From: an uncultured Clostridium sp.
GTDB taxonomy: Bacteria; Bacillota; Clostridia; Lachnospirales; Lachnospiraceae
Direction of reading: 5' to 3'
Length of the DNA stretch: 64,000 nucleotides
Assembly (NCBI GenBank): GCA_900547035.1
Contig: URFM01000005.1
Location: forward strand, 1 to 64,000
Shown in pieces: positions 35,473 to 43,329 of the stretch. The position numbers and the translations under genes are program-made. Position 1 is the stretch's first letter, and every line of letters starts with the position of its first letter. The notes beneath the pieces are model-generated. The model was not told the DNA's origin. It did no database searches and saw nothing but the letters and a program-made list of their open reading frames with translations.

Positions 35473-36798
35473 ATGAGAAATTACGAGAATGAGCGGGAAC
35501 TGACCAGGGCTCTTTTGGATTTCCTGGAAAAAAGCCCTACCAGCTTTCACGCCGTGGAGCAGATGGAGGCCCGGCTGCGGAAAGAGGGCTTTGAAGAACT
35601 GCGTGAGGAGGATTCCTGGAAACTGGAAGAAGGCGGGAAATACTATGTCATCCGCAGCATGTCCTCCCTGATTGCCTTCCGGATTCCGGGAACGGATTTC
35701 GGCGGCTATCAGATTATGGCCAGCCACAGCGATTCTCCGGCCTTTAAGCTGAAGGAAAACCCGGAGATGGAGGCGGAGCAGCACTATGTAAAGCTGAATG
35801 TGGAGAAATACGGCGGCATGCTCTGCGCTCCCTGGTTTGACCGCCCCCTGTCCATCGCGGGCCGCCTGGTCATCGGCAGAGAGGGCAGACTGGTCACAAA
35901 GCTGGTGAACGTGGACCGGGATTTGGTGATGATTCCCAGCCTGGCAATCCACATGAACCGTCAGGTAAATGAGGGGTACAGCTACAACGCTCAGAAGGAC
36001 ATGCTTCCCGTCTACGGCGGAGACGGGGCGTCAGGCACCCTGATGAAGGTAATCGCCCAGGCGGCGGGGGTCAGCCAGGAGGAGATTCTGGGCCATGACC
36101 TTTACCTCTACAACCGGATGAAGGGAAGCATCTGGGGAGCGGGGGAGGAGTTCTTCTCCTGCGGCCGCATCGACGACCTGCAGTGCGCCTTCGCCTCCCT
36201 GGAGGGATTTCTGACCGGCGGACATCCGGACTGCGTCAGCGTTCACGCGGTCCTGGACAATGAGGAGGTGGGAAGCAGCACCAAGCAGGGGGCGGATTCC
36301 ACCTTCCTGGAAGACATTCTCTGGAGAATCAACGAGGCTGCGGGTGGCGGACGGGAGGACTACCTGCGCCGCCTGGCTGCCAGCTTCATGGTATCCGCGG
36401 ACAATGCCCATGGCGTTCATCCCAATTACGGGGAGAAGGCGGACCCCACCAACCGTCCCTGGGTTAACGGAGGCATTGTGATCAAGTACAACGCCAATCA
36501 AAAATACAGCACCGACGGGATATCCGCTGCTGCCTTTAAAACCATCTGCCAGAAGGCTCAGGTGCCCTGGCAGACCTTTGCCAACCGCTCCGATATGGCG
36601 GGAGGCTCTACCTTAGGAAACATTGCCAACTGCCATGTTTCCATCAATACGGTGGACATCGGCCTGCCCCAGCTGGCCATGCACTCCCCCTACGAGACGG
36701 GCGGGGTGAAGGACACCTGGTATCTGGTGAAGGCGGCCAAGGCCTTCTTTGACACCTCCTTTGTGCCGGAGGGGCGGGGAGGTTACCGCTTGGGATAG
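35473..36798 (+). CDS. M18-family aminopeptidase (aspartyl aminopeptidase type)
   Basis: A 441-aa zinc metallopeptidase, expected to be cytoplasmic and to trim N-terminal residues, often acidic ones, from peptides. Metal and catalytic motifs are clear: ASHSDSPAFKLK (first His), LDNEEVGSSTKQGADS (bridging Asp and the general-base Glu), SADNAHGVHPNYG, and LAMHSPYETGG near the C-terminus (last His). Length and motif order match bacterial ApeB/PepB-type M18 enzymes. GAGAGGAGA precedes the ATG, which lies four bases after the permease stop. A convergent terminator separates it from the alkyltransferase-like gene. Confidence 0.93.
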   Translation: MRNYENERELTRALLDFLEKSPTSFHAVEQMEARLRKEGFEELREEDSWKLEEGGKYYVIRSMSSLIAFRIPGTDFGGYQIMASHSDSPAFKLKENPEMEAEQHYVKLNVEKYGGMLCAPWFDRPLSIAGRLVIGREGRLVTKLVNVDRDLVMIPSLAIHMNRQVNEGYSYNAQKDMLPVYGGDGASGTLMKVIAQAAGVSQEEILGHDLYLYNRMKGSIWGAGEEFFSCGRIDDLQCAFASLEGFLTGGHPDCVSVHAVLDNEEVGSSTKQGADSTFLEDILWRINEAAGGGREDYLRRLAASFMVSADNAHGVHPNYGEKADPTNRPWVNGGIVIKYNANQKYSTDGISAAAFKTICQKAQVPWQTFANRSDMAGGSTLGNIANCHVSINTVDIGLPQLAMHSPYETGGVKDTWYLVKAAKAFFDTSFVPEGRGGYRLG

Positions 36799-36830
36799 GC
36801 AGCTTAGGGCTCAATTTTGAGAAAAGTAAG

Positions 36831-36855
36831 CAGGCAGGGCTATATGCCCTGCCTG
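36831..36855. terminator. Convergent terminator between the aminopeptidase and alkyltransferase-like genes
   Basis: A perfect 10-bp stem, CAGGCAGGGC with GCCCTGCCTG, around TATAT. On the minus strand the tail is CTTACTTTTC. The hairpin overlaps the stop of the minus-strand gene. Confidence 0.7.
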
Positions 36856-37214
36856 TTAAACAGTTCCCGGAACTCTTCCGCCTCCGCCAGGGTGTGGTTC
36901 CATCCGTATTGGTTCAAATCGACTTTCCACCCATCTTTGGTCCAGGCGACCTCCACCCCTTCCTGGCGAAGCAGAAGGACCTGCAGGTCAGGGGTGTCGA
37001 AATGGGCGGCTCCGCTGAGAATCCCCCTTCCGTTGACGATACGGTGAGCCGGCGCCCCTGGCCCGATGAGCCCTGTTTTCAAGCCGTAGCCCACCTGGCG
37101 GGCGTTTCGCGGCATGCCGCATAAAAGGGCAATCTGGCCGTAGGTAGCCGCCTTCCCATATGGAATTTTGCTGCAGACTAAGGAGGCGCGTTTGTAGAGG
37201 TTGGGAGTGTTCAT
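36840..37214 (-). CDS. Alkyltransferase-like protein (MGMT fold, active Cys replaced by Ala)
   Basis: A 124-aa protein with the C-terminal MGMT DNA-binding domain: PYGKAATYGQIALLCG is the usual winged-helix entry and GYGLKTG the arginine-finger region. The methyl-accepting motif PCHR reads PAHR (residues 55-58), so Ala56 stands where the reactive Cys should be. This is how alkyltransferase-like (ATL) proteins are defined: they bind O6-alkylguanine and hand it to nucleotide excision repair without repairing it. Some ATLs have PWHR, others PAHR. It is therefore a damage sensor, not a suicide methyltransferase (inference). AAAGGAG precedes the ATG. Confidence 0.9.
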   Translation of the reverse strand: MNTPNLYKRASLVCSKIPYGKAATYGQIALLCGMPRNARQVGYGLKTGLIGPGAPAHRIVNGRGILSGAAHFDTPDLQVLLLRQEGVEVAWTKDGWKVDLNQYGWNHTLAEAEEFRELFNRQGI

Positions 37215-37285
37215 AAAGGAATTCTCCTTTTCTTTGGAATGATAGATGCATCAAAAAAGCATTTCACACCATACGCTCCAGGTAT

Positions 37286-37314
37286 TGGACAATGCGATCC
37301 AACAGGTCTAAAAT
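37286..37314 (+). promoter_or_regulatory. Promoter with internal dyad, upstream of the CMD-family gene
   Basis: TGGACA at 37286-37291, a 17-base spacer, TAAAAT at 37309-37314. A dyad TTGGA-N8-TCCAA (37285-37302) overlaps the -35 and spacer and could be an operator. Confidence 0.6.
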
Positions 37315-37386
37315 AAAAGATATTCAGAACAATTACAATGATTCAGGAAAGCAGTTCCAAATTTTAGAAATCAGGAGGTATGCGTG

Positions 37387-38085
37387 ATGAATTACCATGA
37401 AACAGACCCGGAATTTATGGAGCGGTTTGAACATTTTGCCTTTGAGGAAGTGCCGGGAGAGGAGGGGCAGAGTCTGGAGGAAACGGACCGTTATCTGGCC
37501 ATCCTGGCGGTGCTCATCGGCTGTCAGGGAAAGGAGGCCTTTGCCCAGATGCTTCCCAAAGCCCTGGACGGAGGCCTGACCCCTGTGATGGTGAAGGAAG
37601 TGGTCTACCAGGCGGCGGACTATGTGGGCTTTGGCCGGATGCTGCCCTTTTTGGATATCACCAATGAGATTTTAAGGGCAAGAGGGGTGAAGCTTCCTCT
37701 GGAGGGACAGGCCACGACCACCATGGAGGATCGGCTGGAGAAGGGGGCCCAGGCCCAGGTGGATATCTTCGGAGAGGGCATGAAGGACGCCTGGAAGAAG
37801 GGCCACATCAACCGCTGGCTGGCGGCCAACTGCTTTGGCGATTACTATACCAGAAAGGGCCTGGACTACAGGCAGAGGGAGATGATTACCTTCTGTTTCC
37901 TGGCAGCCCAGGGAGGCTGCGAGCCTCAGCTGACGTCCCACTCCAAGGGAAACATGCTGGTGGGAAACGACCAGGCATTTCTGATTAAAGTGGTATCCCA
38001 GTGCGTACCCTATATCGGCTATCCCAGAAGCCTCAACGCCATCGCCTGCGTAAACCGGGCGGCGGAGGAGATGAAGGAAGGATAG
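37387..38085 (+). CDS. Carboxymuconolactone decarboxylase family protein, two CMD units
   Basis: A 232-aa protein with two AhpD/CMD-like helical units. The first (about 30-95) contains LAVLIGCQGKEAFAQMLPKALDGGLTP and VKEVVYQAADYVGF, the second (about 140-225) REMITFCFLAAQGGCEPQLTSHSKGNMLVG. AhpD-type members use a CxxC pair for peroxide reduction; here the units have single cysteines, so that chemistry is not assured. The ATG at 37387 lies eight bases from AGGAGG, while the GTG just before it is too close. The convergent gene is a peroxiredoxin, which suggests an oxidative-stress theme, but they are on opposite strands. Confidence 0.82.
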   Translation: MNYHETDPEFMERFEHFAFEEVPGEEGQSLEETDRYLAILAVLIGCQGKEAFAQMLPKALDGGLTPVMVKEVVYQAADYVGFGRMLPFLDITNEILRARGVKLPLEGQATTTMEDRLEKGAQAQVDIFGEGMKDAWKKGHINRWLAANCFGDYYTRKGLDYRQREMITFCFLAAQGGCEPQLTSHSKGNMLVGNDQAFLIKVVSQCVPYIGYPRSLNAIACVNRAAEEMKEG

Positions 38086-38100
38086 AGCCTGCAATGAGAT

Positions 38101-38131
38101 GGAGAGAGCAAAGCGTCAGCTCTCTCCTTTT
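38101..38131 (+). terminator. Terminator of the CMD-family gene
   Basis: A perfect 9-bp stem, GGAGAGAGC with GCTCTCTCC, followed by TTTT. It overlaps the stop of the convergent peroxiredoxin gene. Confidence 0.85.
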
Positions 38132-38580
38132 AAATACACCAAAATCTCAGCCGCATTGGTATCCGGCTTCACCTTCGGAAATACCTTCTCAATGACGCCA
38201 TTCTCATTAATCAGATAGGTGGTCCGGACCACGCCCATGGACACCTTGCCGTAGAGCTTCTTTTCCTTCCACACGTCGTAGGCCTGAATGGCTGTCAGCT
38301 CCGGGTCGGAGAGGAGAATGAAGGGGATGCTGTTTTTCTGGGCAAATTTCTGGTGGGATGCCTGGCTGTCCTTGCTGACGCCGATGATGACGGTGTTCAG
38401 CTCCTCAAACTCCCGGTAAGCCCCGGCAAAGGCGCAGGCCTGGCGGGTGCAGCCAGGGGTGCTGTCCTTGGGATAAAAATACAAAACGACTTTCTTTCCG
38501 CGGAAATCCTGCAATGAGACAGAGTTTCCGTCTTTGTCTGCCAGCGTAAATTCCGGCGCTTTCATTCCTGCTTCCAACAT
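38116..38580 (-). CDS. bcp: Peroxiredoxin, Bcp/PrxQ type
   Basis: A 154-aa thiol peroxidase that reduces hydrogen peroxide and alkyl hydroperoxides. The peroxidatic and resolving cysteines lie in YPKDSTPGCTRQACAF, five residues apart, as in 2-Cys Bcp/PrxQ proteins. The length is that of E. coli Bcp. The ATG at 38580 (MLEAGMKAP) is chosen because AAAGGAGG precedes it; the upstream reading (MKKEETH) translates that site. It is the last gene of a minus-strand set with YaaA, 29 bases away, and a radical SAM gene, so two peroxide-defence genes are together. Confidence 0.93.
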   Translation of the reverse strand: MLEAGMKAPEFTLADKDGNSVSLQDFRGKKVVLYFYPKDSTPGCTRQACAFAGAYREFEELNTVIIGVSKDSQASHQKFAQKNSIPFILLSDPELTAIQAYDVWKEKKLYGKVSMGVVRTTYLINENGVIEKVFPKVKPDTNAAEILVYLKGES

Positions 38581-38609
38581 ATGAGTTTCCTCCTTTTTCA
38601 TTTCAATGG

Positions 38610-39383
38610 TTAAAGGTCTTTTAAGAAAATGTAATGGGTGTCATCGGACATTTCCTCAGAAAAACGGTAGCCCAGCCGGCGGAAGTTTTTCAGGTCCCCG
38701 GGATGGAGGGCTCTTGTCTCCGCCAGGAAACGGACCATCTCGCCCCGGGCCATCTTGGCTTCGGTGGCCTTGGTCTTAATCTTTAAAACGCCACTGGAAT
38801 CCGGCGCTAGGCCGCCGAAGACGACGTGAACCATGGTCTGGCCCTGGCCCAGGAAGGGCTCCACTGCCCTGCTGTACTCCTTGGAGGCCAGGTTAATGAC
38901 AACGGGGTCGTCTGCGGTCAGCTCCTTCCATAGGCTGTCGCCCCAGAAGGAATAGAGGTCCCGGTACTCCCTGCCTCCGGCGGAAAAATGAGGCCTGGCC
39001 TGCATTTCCAGGCGGTAGGGCGTCACCCCGTCCAAGGGTTTTAAGATGCCGTAAAAGCCGGAGAGGATGCGCAGATGCTCCTGCACATAGTCCAGGGAGG
39101 GCTGTTCAAAGACCTGGGGAGCCATATACTGATACTGGATGCCCTCGTAGGCCAGGATGGCTGGGGTCAGATTGTGCTCCAGGTCCATCTCCTGAAAGCG
39201 GCGGTAGTTTAAACCGGCCAGGCTTTCATTGCAGCTCCAGAGAGCCTTTGCCTGAGAAAGGCTCAGAGAGCGGATGTAATCCATGAGAACCCGGGCGTTT
39301 TCCAGAAAGACGGGAAGGTCCTGCCAGGGGATAAAATCCTCCTTTGCCACCATCTTTTTGGCCGGGGATATGATGAGCTTCAT
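38610..39383 (-). CDS. yaaA: Peroxide stress protein YaaA
   Basis: A 257-aa YaaA/DUF328 protein, expected in the cytoplasm. In E. coli YaaA limits free iron and so hydroxyl-radical damage during peroxide stress, and it binds DNA. The N-terminal signature MKLIISPAKKM is perfect, and YRLEMQ, DPVVINLASKEYS and KMARGEMVRFL continue the family pattern. Its ATG overlaps the stop of the radical SAM gene by four bases. The Bcp peroxiredoxin gene lies directly downstream, in keeping with an oxidative-stress unit. Confidence 0.93.
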   Translation of the reverse strand: MKLIISPAKKMVAKEDFIPWQDLPVFLENARVLMDYIRSLSLSQAKALWSCNESLAGLNYRRFQEMDLEHNLTPAILAYEGIQYQYMAPQVFEQPSLDYVQEHLRILSGFYGILKPLDGVTPYRLEMQARPHFSAGGREYRDLYSFWGDSLWKELTADDPVVINLASKEYSRAVEPFLGQGQTMVHVVFGGLAPDSSGVLKIKTKATEAKMARGEMVRFLAETRALHPGDLKNFRRLGYRFSEEMSDDTHYIFLKDL

Positions 39384-40663
39384 AAGCTGCTCCTTTCTGG
39401 GCGGATACAGGGAGAAGAGACCATTCTGCTCTCAGAGGCGGGCAGTGAGGAGAGCCAGGGCAGCTCTGATTTGAGCTGCCGCCTTACCCAGGCCTGCCAG
39501 AAAAATTCACCCAGGAACAGGAGACGGTCGATGCCTCTTTGATGAATCAGGGCGTCTGCCAGCCGGGGAAGGGAGTAAATCCTCCTGCTGGCATCGATGA
39601 TTTCCCTCTGAAGCTGGGAGGGAGAGAGCTTCTCTGGATAATGGACCACCTTTCCGGTACAGCGGGACCAGTCCGGCGTGCATTTTGACGGCTGGCCTGC
39701 GGGAGCGCCGATGAGGCGGTCCTTGTGGGTTTCATAGACCGGCGTGCCGGGAATAAAATACATGGACTGAATCAGAACGCCGGAAATGTGGTTTTCGATG
39801 ACAAACCGGGCCAGACGTTTCCCCACGCCCACGGTGTGGTTGTCCGCTCCTACGATAAACAGGCCCCGCACCCGCAGCCCGTGGCGCCGGATGTTGCGGA
39901 CAGACTTTAAAATCTGGCGGTAAGTGCTCTCCTTGTGATAGGCCTTAAAGGACTCGTCCTCCAGAAATTCGATTCCCATGGCCAATTCGATGAAGCCGGC
40001 TTTTTTAAGGAGCTCCAGCATCTCGTCATCGAATCCCACTTCGAACCGGGCCTGAATGGTGAACTGATAGCGAATTCCGGAAGCGATGATGGCATTTAAG
40101 ACCTGGATGGCCCAGGCACGGTTGGCAAAAAAGTTGTCATCCGTGATCCAGAGAACCTTTGCCAGACGATGATGTCCCTGGTCAAAGAAAGCGATGGCCT
40201 GCCGGATATCTTCCACTACATTTTCAGGAGAACGGGTACGGACACCCCGGCCAAAGGCGGCCACCAGGGCGCAGTAATCGCAGCAGTGGGGGCAGCCTCT
40301 GGAGGCGTGAACCTGAGGCCAGATGGTGTTGTGTCCGGCCATGGCCTGAAAGCGGTAGAGGAGGCCGCCCAGGACAATCAGGGCGCGGCTGCGCTTTTTC
40401 AGGAAATCGGCCAGCCGGTAGCCGCGGTTGGCATTGAAGGTAAACAGGCTTAAGAAAATGATATCCGCATCCAGCAGGTCCTTTAAGGGGATTTTGGAGA
40501 TGGATTCACTGTACATCTTCGTATCCTCCACATACCGGCGGGCAATGGTCGCCAGGGTCAAAAGTCCGTTGGAGGGGGTGCGGATATATTTGTCATAGAC
40601 AAAAAGGTTCTGAATAGATCTGCGATAGGGAAGATTAGCCGGTTCGATGAAGCGCAGCTTCAC
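39380..40663 (-). CDS. B12-binding-type radical SAM protein with shortened N-terminal domain
   Basis: A 427-aa radical SAM enzyme of the class with an N-terminal cobalamin-binding-like domain. The cluster motif CPHCCDYC (CxxxCxxC) follows PQVHASRG, and the TIM-barrel motifs WITDDNFFANRAWA and QARFEVGFDDEML are present. The N-terminal domain breaks off at IVLGG and runs straight into LLYRFQAMAGHNTIWPQ. In related proteins I expect some 80-90 residues between these points, so an in-frame internal deletion is likely. The start is GTG with AAGGAG upstream. The product is unknown. It overlaps yaaA by four bases. Confidence 0.85.
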   Translation of the reverse strand: MKLRFIEPANLPYRRSIQNLFVYDKYIRTPSNGLLTLATIARRYVEDTKMYSESISKIPLKDLLDADIIFLSLFTFNANRGYRLADFLKKRSRALIVLGGLLYRFQAMAGHNTIWPQVHASRGCPHCCDYCALVAAFGRGVRTRSPENVVEDIRQAIAFFDQGHHRLAKVLWITDDNFFANRAWAIQVLNAIIASGIRYQFTIQARFEVGFDDEMLELLKKAGFIELAMGIEFLEDESFKAYHKESTYRQILKSVRNIRRHGLRVRGLFIVGADNHTVGVGKRLARFVIENHISGVLIQSMYFIPGTPVYETHKDRLIGAPAGQPSKCTPDWSRCTGKVVHYPEKLSPSQLQREIIDASRRIYSLPRLADALIHQRGIDRLLFLGEFFWQAWVRRQLKSELPWLSSLPASESRMVSSPCIRPERSSL

Positions 40664-40703
40664 AGGGAGTCACTCCTTTCCAGAGGGAGATATTTTATGA
40701 TGA

Positions 40704-40730
40704 GGGCGTCAAAAGGCGTTTTGCGCGTCC
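40704..40730. repeat. Hairpin element beginning GGGCGTCAAAA, copy 1
   Basis: GGGCGTCAAAA pairs with TTTTG-C-GCGTCC around GGCG with one bulge. The same 11-base left arm starts a perfect hairpin at 48892-48916. Here it lies in the minus-strand leader of the radical SAM gene. Confidence 0.5.
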
Positions 40731-40779
40731 CAAAGTCATGATTGCCTGCGCAAGTACAGTCCCCATGGCTTTTGATTTT

Positions 40780-40808
40780 ATTATAAGCGATCCGGAGACC
40801 GATTTCCA
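40780..40808 (-). promoter_or_regulatory. Candidate promoter of the radical SAM-yaaA-bcp unit
   Basis: On the minus strand: TGGAAA, a 17-base spacer, then a perfect TATAAT (40785-40780). The leader would be about 110 bases and contain the GGGCGTCAAAA hairpin. Confidence 0.5.
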
Positions 40809-40851
40809 GATAAAAGTGAATCTCCTTTAAACGGTACAGAGAACAGAACCG

Positions 40852-40907
40852 GAATAAAAAATACCCGCCGGGGACAGGCCTGAAAAGGAGGCCGGAGCCC
40901 TGGCGGG
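40852..40907 (-). terminator. Terminator of the pyrBI operon
   Basis: On the minus strand CCCGCCAGGG pairs with CCCCGGCGGG, with one G-T pair, enclosing a GGCC/GGCC inner stem, followed by TATTTTTTATT. It lies about 48 bases after the pyrI stop. Confidence 0.8.
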
Positions 40908-40954
40908 AGATGATTCGGAAAAAGATCCGGAAGAAACGGTATTACTTAAAACCG

Positions 40955-41386
40955 TCAGCTGCGCTTCCCATATCGCTCCTCACAGTACTGGCAGCGATAG
41001 GTCTGGGTTTTCTCGTCGGCCAGATAGAAGATGTGGGGCAGCTCCTGCTCGATGGAGGTAATGCAGCGGGGGTTCTTGCACCGGATTACATTGGTGATCT
41101 TTCTGGGAAGCTTTAAGGCCTTCTTTTCCACAATGGTGTTGTCCCGGATGATGTTCACGGTGATGTTGTGGTCAATATAGCCCAGAACATCCAGATCCAG
41201 CTTGTCCAGGCTGCCTTCTACCTTGATGATGTCTTTGCGGCCCATCTTGCTGCTGCGGGCATTTTTGATAATGGCTACCTGGCAGTCCAGCTTGTCCAGT
41301 CCCAGATGATAGTAGATATCCATGCTCTTTCCCGCCTGAATATGGTCTAATACAACGCCTTCTTTTAATCCGCTGATATTTAACAT
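40955..41386 (-). CDS. pyrI: Aspartate carbamoyltransferase regulatory subunit
   Basis: A 143-aa allosteric subunit of aspartate transcarbamoylase. The N-terminal part (to about 95) is the nucleotide-binding domain ([19 protein letters not shown]). The C-terminal zinc domain has the four ligands as CKNPRC and CQYC. It binds CTP/ATP and the catalytic PyrB trimers. The start overlaps the pyrB end by seven bases, so the subunits are made together. Firmicutes often lack PyrI and rely on PyrR instead; this PyrBI arrangement is common in Clostridia. Confidence 0.95.
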   Translation of the reverse strand: MLNISGLKEGVVLDHIQAGKSMDIYYHLGLDKLDCQVAIIKNARSSKMGRKDIIKVEGSLDKLDLDVLGYIDHNITVNIIRDNTIVEKKALKLPRKITNVIRCKNPRCITSIEQELPHIFYLADEKTQTYRCQYCEERYGKRS

Positions 41387-42303
41387 GGCTTCTCCACCTC
41401 CAGTAATGTCATAATCAGGGCCATACGCACATATACGCCGTACTGAGCCTGGTCGAAATACGCGGCTCTTGGATCATCGTCCACTTCCACGGAAATCTCG
41501 TTGACTCTGGGAAGGGGATGAAGGACGAACATGTTTTCCTTGGCCAGTTTCATTTTCTTGCGGTCCAGAATATAGCAGTCTTTTAAACGGATGTAGTCCT
41601 CTTCGTTGAAGAAACGTTCTTTCTGAACACGGGTCATATAAAGGATATCCAGGGAGCCTAAAGCGGCATCCAGGCTGTCCACTTCCTCAAAGGGGATTTG
41701 ATTGGCTTTCAGCACATCCTCCCGGATGCTGTCGGGAACCCTCAGCTCCTGGGGAGAAATCAGGACAAACTTGATTCCCTCATACCGGGCCATGGCGCTG
41801 ATTAAGGAATGAACGGTACGGCCGAACTTCAGGTCGCCGCACAGACCGATGGTCAGATTGTTCAGACGGCCCGTCTTGGAGCGGATGGTCATCAAATCGG
41901 TAAGGGTCTGTGTGGGATGCTGATGTCCTCCGTCTCCGGCGTTGATAACCGGGATTCTGGCCTTCTGGGCGGCAACAAAAGCGGCGCCCTCTTTGGGATG
42001 ACGCATAGCGCAGATGTCAGCATAGCAGGAAATCATTCTTATGGTGTCGGCAACGCTCTCGCCCTTGGCAGCGGAGCTGGAGTTTGCAGAAGAAAAGCCC
42101 AGTACGCTTCCGCCAAGATTGAGCATCGCTGCTTCAAAGCTCAGACGGGTTCTGGTACTTGGCTCATAAAACAGGGTGGCCAGTTTTTTGCCGTCGCAGA
42201 CATGAGCATACTTGGGCAGATCCTTCTCAATGTCTCTTGCCAGAGACAGAAGGCTGTCGATTTCTTCCACAGAGAAATCAAGAGGATTCAATAGGTGTCG
42301 CAT
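41380..42303 (-). CDS. pyrB: Aspartate carbamoyltransferase catalytic subunit
   Basis: A 307-aa catalytic subunit for the first committed pyrimidine step, carbamoyl phosphate plus aspartate to carbamoyl aspartate. The carbamoyl-phosphate motif [25 protein letters not shown] with the lysine donated to the neighbouring active site, and HPTQTLTDL are all present, as is LPRVNEI in the aspartate domain. GGTAAAGGAGAG precedes the ATG. The leader of about 170 bases holds a palindromic repeat and a separate stable hairpin, which may matter for control. Confidence 0.96.
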   Translation of the reverse strand: MRHLLNPLDFSVEEIDSLLSLARDIEKDLPKYAHVCDGKKLATLFYEPSTRTRLSFEAAMLNLGGSVLGFSSANSSSAAKGESVADTIRMISCYADICAMRHPKEGAAFVAAQKARIPVINAGDGGHQHPTQTLTDLMTIRSKTGRLNNLTIGLCGDLKFGRTVHSLISAMARYEGIKFVLISPQELRVPDSIREDVLKANQIPFEEVDSLDAALGSLDILYMTRVQKERFFNEEDYIRLKDCYILDRKKMKLAKENMFVLHPLPRVNEISVEVDDDPRAAYFDQAQYGVYVRMALIMTLLEVEKPC

Positions 42304-42339
42304 GATTCTCTCCTTTACCTTATGTTATGTGATTTGTTG

Positions 42340-42373
42340 GTAATCGTTCAGGACAGGCGTCCAAAACAGTTAC
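42340..42373. repeat. Dispersed palindromic repeat, family A, copy 3
   Basis: GTAAT-C-GTT-CA-GGAC (from 42340) folds back on GTCC-AA-AAC-A-GTTAC (to 42373), the same spaced-arm layout as copy 1 with TTCAGGAC conserved. It lies in the pyrB leader. Confidence 0.55.
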
Positions 42374-42407
42374 ATTTGCTGTAAAATGGGAATAATGGCA
42401 GACGTAC

Positions 42408-42442
42408 CAGTGCGATAGCTGGTCCAGCCAGATATGGCACTG
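42408..42442 (-). promoter_or_regulatory. Leader hairpin upstream of pyrB
   Basis: On the minus strand CAGTGC and GCACTG close a structure with an inner GCTGG-A-CCAGC. I see no PyrR-site consensus in it. It lies about 105 bases before the pyrB start and could serve attenuation or mRNA stability. Confidence 0.45.
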
Positions 42443-42535
42443 ATTTGTGCCTCGTCATATTTTTACATAAAATAGTTGAGAAGTCAAGCTGTTTTTTACA
42501 TTTTTCCGGCGTAAGGAATAATTAAGAAAAACGCA

Positions 42536-42564
42536 ATGGCAGATACCTGGTTATATGGTATACT
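42536..42564 (+). promoter_or_regulatory. Promoter of the second FtsX-type ABC operon
   Basis: ATGGCA at 42536-42541 (4 of 6), a 17-base spacer, TATACT at 42559-42564. The predicted start near 42571 is too close to the ATG at 42580, which supports the ATG at 42598. Confidence 0.6.
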
Positions 42565-42597
42565 GAAAAAAATGAGACAATGACGGGGAAAGTGTAC

Positions 42598-43329
42598 ATG
42601 GAAGAAAGAAAAACGGTTCCAAAGGAGAAGCCTAAGGGCCCGGTAATCCGAGTTAAGGGGCTCTACAAGGTTTACCGGGTGGGAGAGACGAAAGTCTACG
42701 CCTTAAACGGAGTGGACTTTGAGGTGGAGCGGGGCCAGTTTGTGGCGATCGTAGGAGCTTCCGGTTCAGGAAAATCCACCCTTTTAAATATGCTGGCCGG
42801 TCTGGAAAAACCCACAAAGGGTCAGATTGAGGTTGCAGGCCGCCATATTGAAAAGCTGACCGAGCGGCAGCTGGTGGCTTTCAGGCGGGAAAAAGTGGGA
42901 TTTATTTTTCAGTCCTACAACCTTTTAAATACGATGAATGCGGTGGAGAATGTTGCTTTGCCCCTGGCTTTCCGCGGAATCCCGAAGAAACAGCGGCTGA
43001 CCATCGCAAGAAAATATCTGAAGCTGGTGGGCGTGGACAAGCAGGAAAAACATATGCCCAATCAGATGTCCGGAGGACAGCAGCAGAGGGTAGGAATTGC
43101 CAGGGCATTAGTGGTAAAGCCGCAGATTATTTTTGCGGATGAGCCTACGGGAAATCTGGATTCTAAAACTACGATGGAGGTTTTAAAGCTGATGCAGCAG
43201 ATTGTGCGGGAGCAGAACCAGACCCTGGTGATGGTAACCCATGACGACCATCTGGCTTCGTTCGCAGACCGGAGAATCCGGATTATGGACGGAAAAATCG
43301 TGGGAATTGAGGAGGGAAGAGAAAATTGA
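42598..43329 (+). CDS. ABC transporter ATP-binding protein, MacB/LolD type
   Basis: A 243-aa ATPase: Walker A VGASGSGKST, Q-loop FIFQSYNLLN, signature MSGGQQQR, Walker B IIFADEPTGNLDS, switch His in MVTHDDH. It is of the class that drives FtsX-fold permeases. ATG 42598 is preferred to 42580 because GGGGA lies nine bases before it and the promoter leaves almost no leader for the earlier start. The stop TGA overlaps the TTG that begins the next gene. It differs from the system at 16-18 kb in lacking a MacA-like adaptor. Confidence 0.9.
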   Translation: MEERKTVPKEKPKGPVIRVKGLYKVYRVGETKVYALNGVDFEVERGQFVAIVGASGSGKSTLLNMLAGLEKPTKGQIEVAGRHIEKLTERQLVAFRREKVGFIFQSYNLLNTMNAVENVALPLAFRGIPKKQRLTIARKYLKLVGVDKQEKHMPNQMSGGQQQRVGIARALVVKPQIIFADEPTGNLDSKTTMEVLKLMQQIVREQNQTLVMVTHDDHLASFADRRIRIMDGKIVGIEEGREN

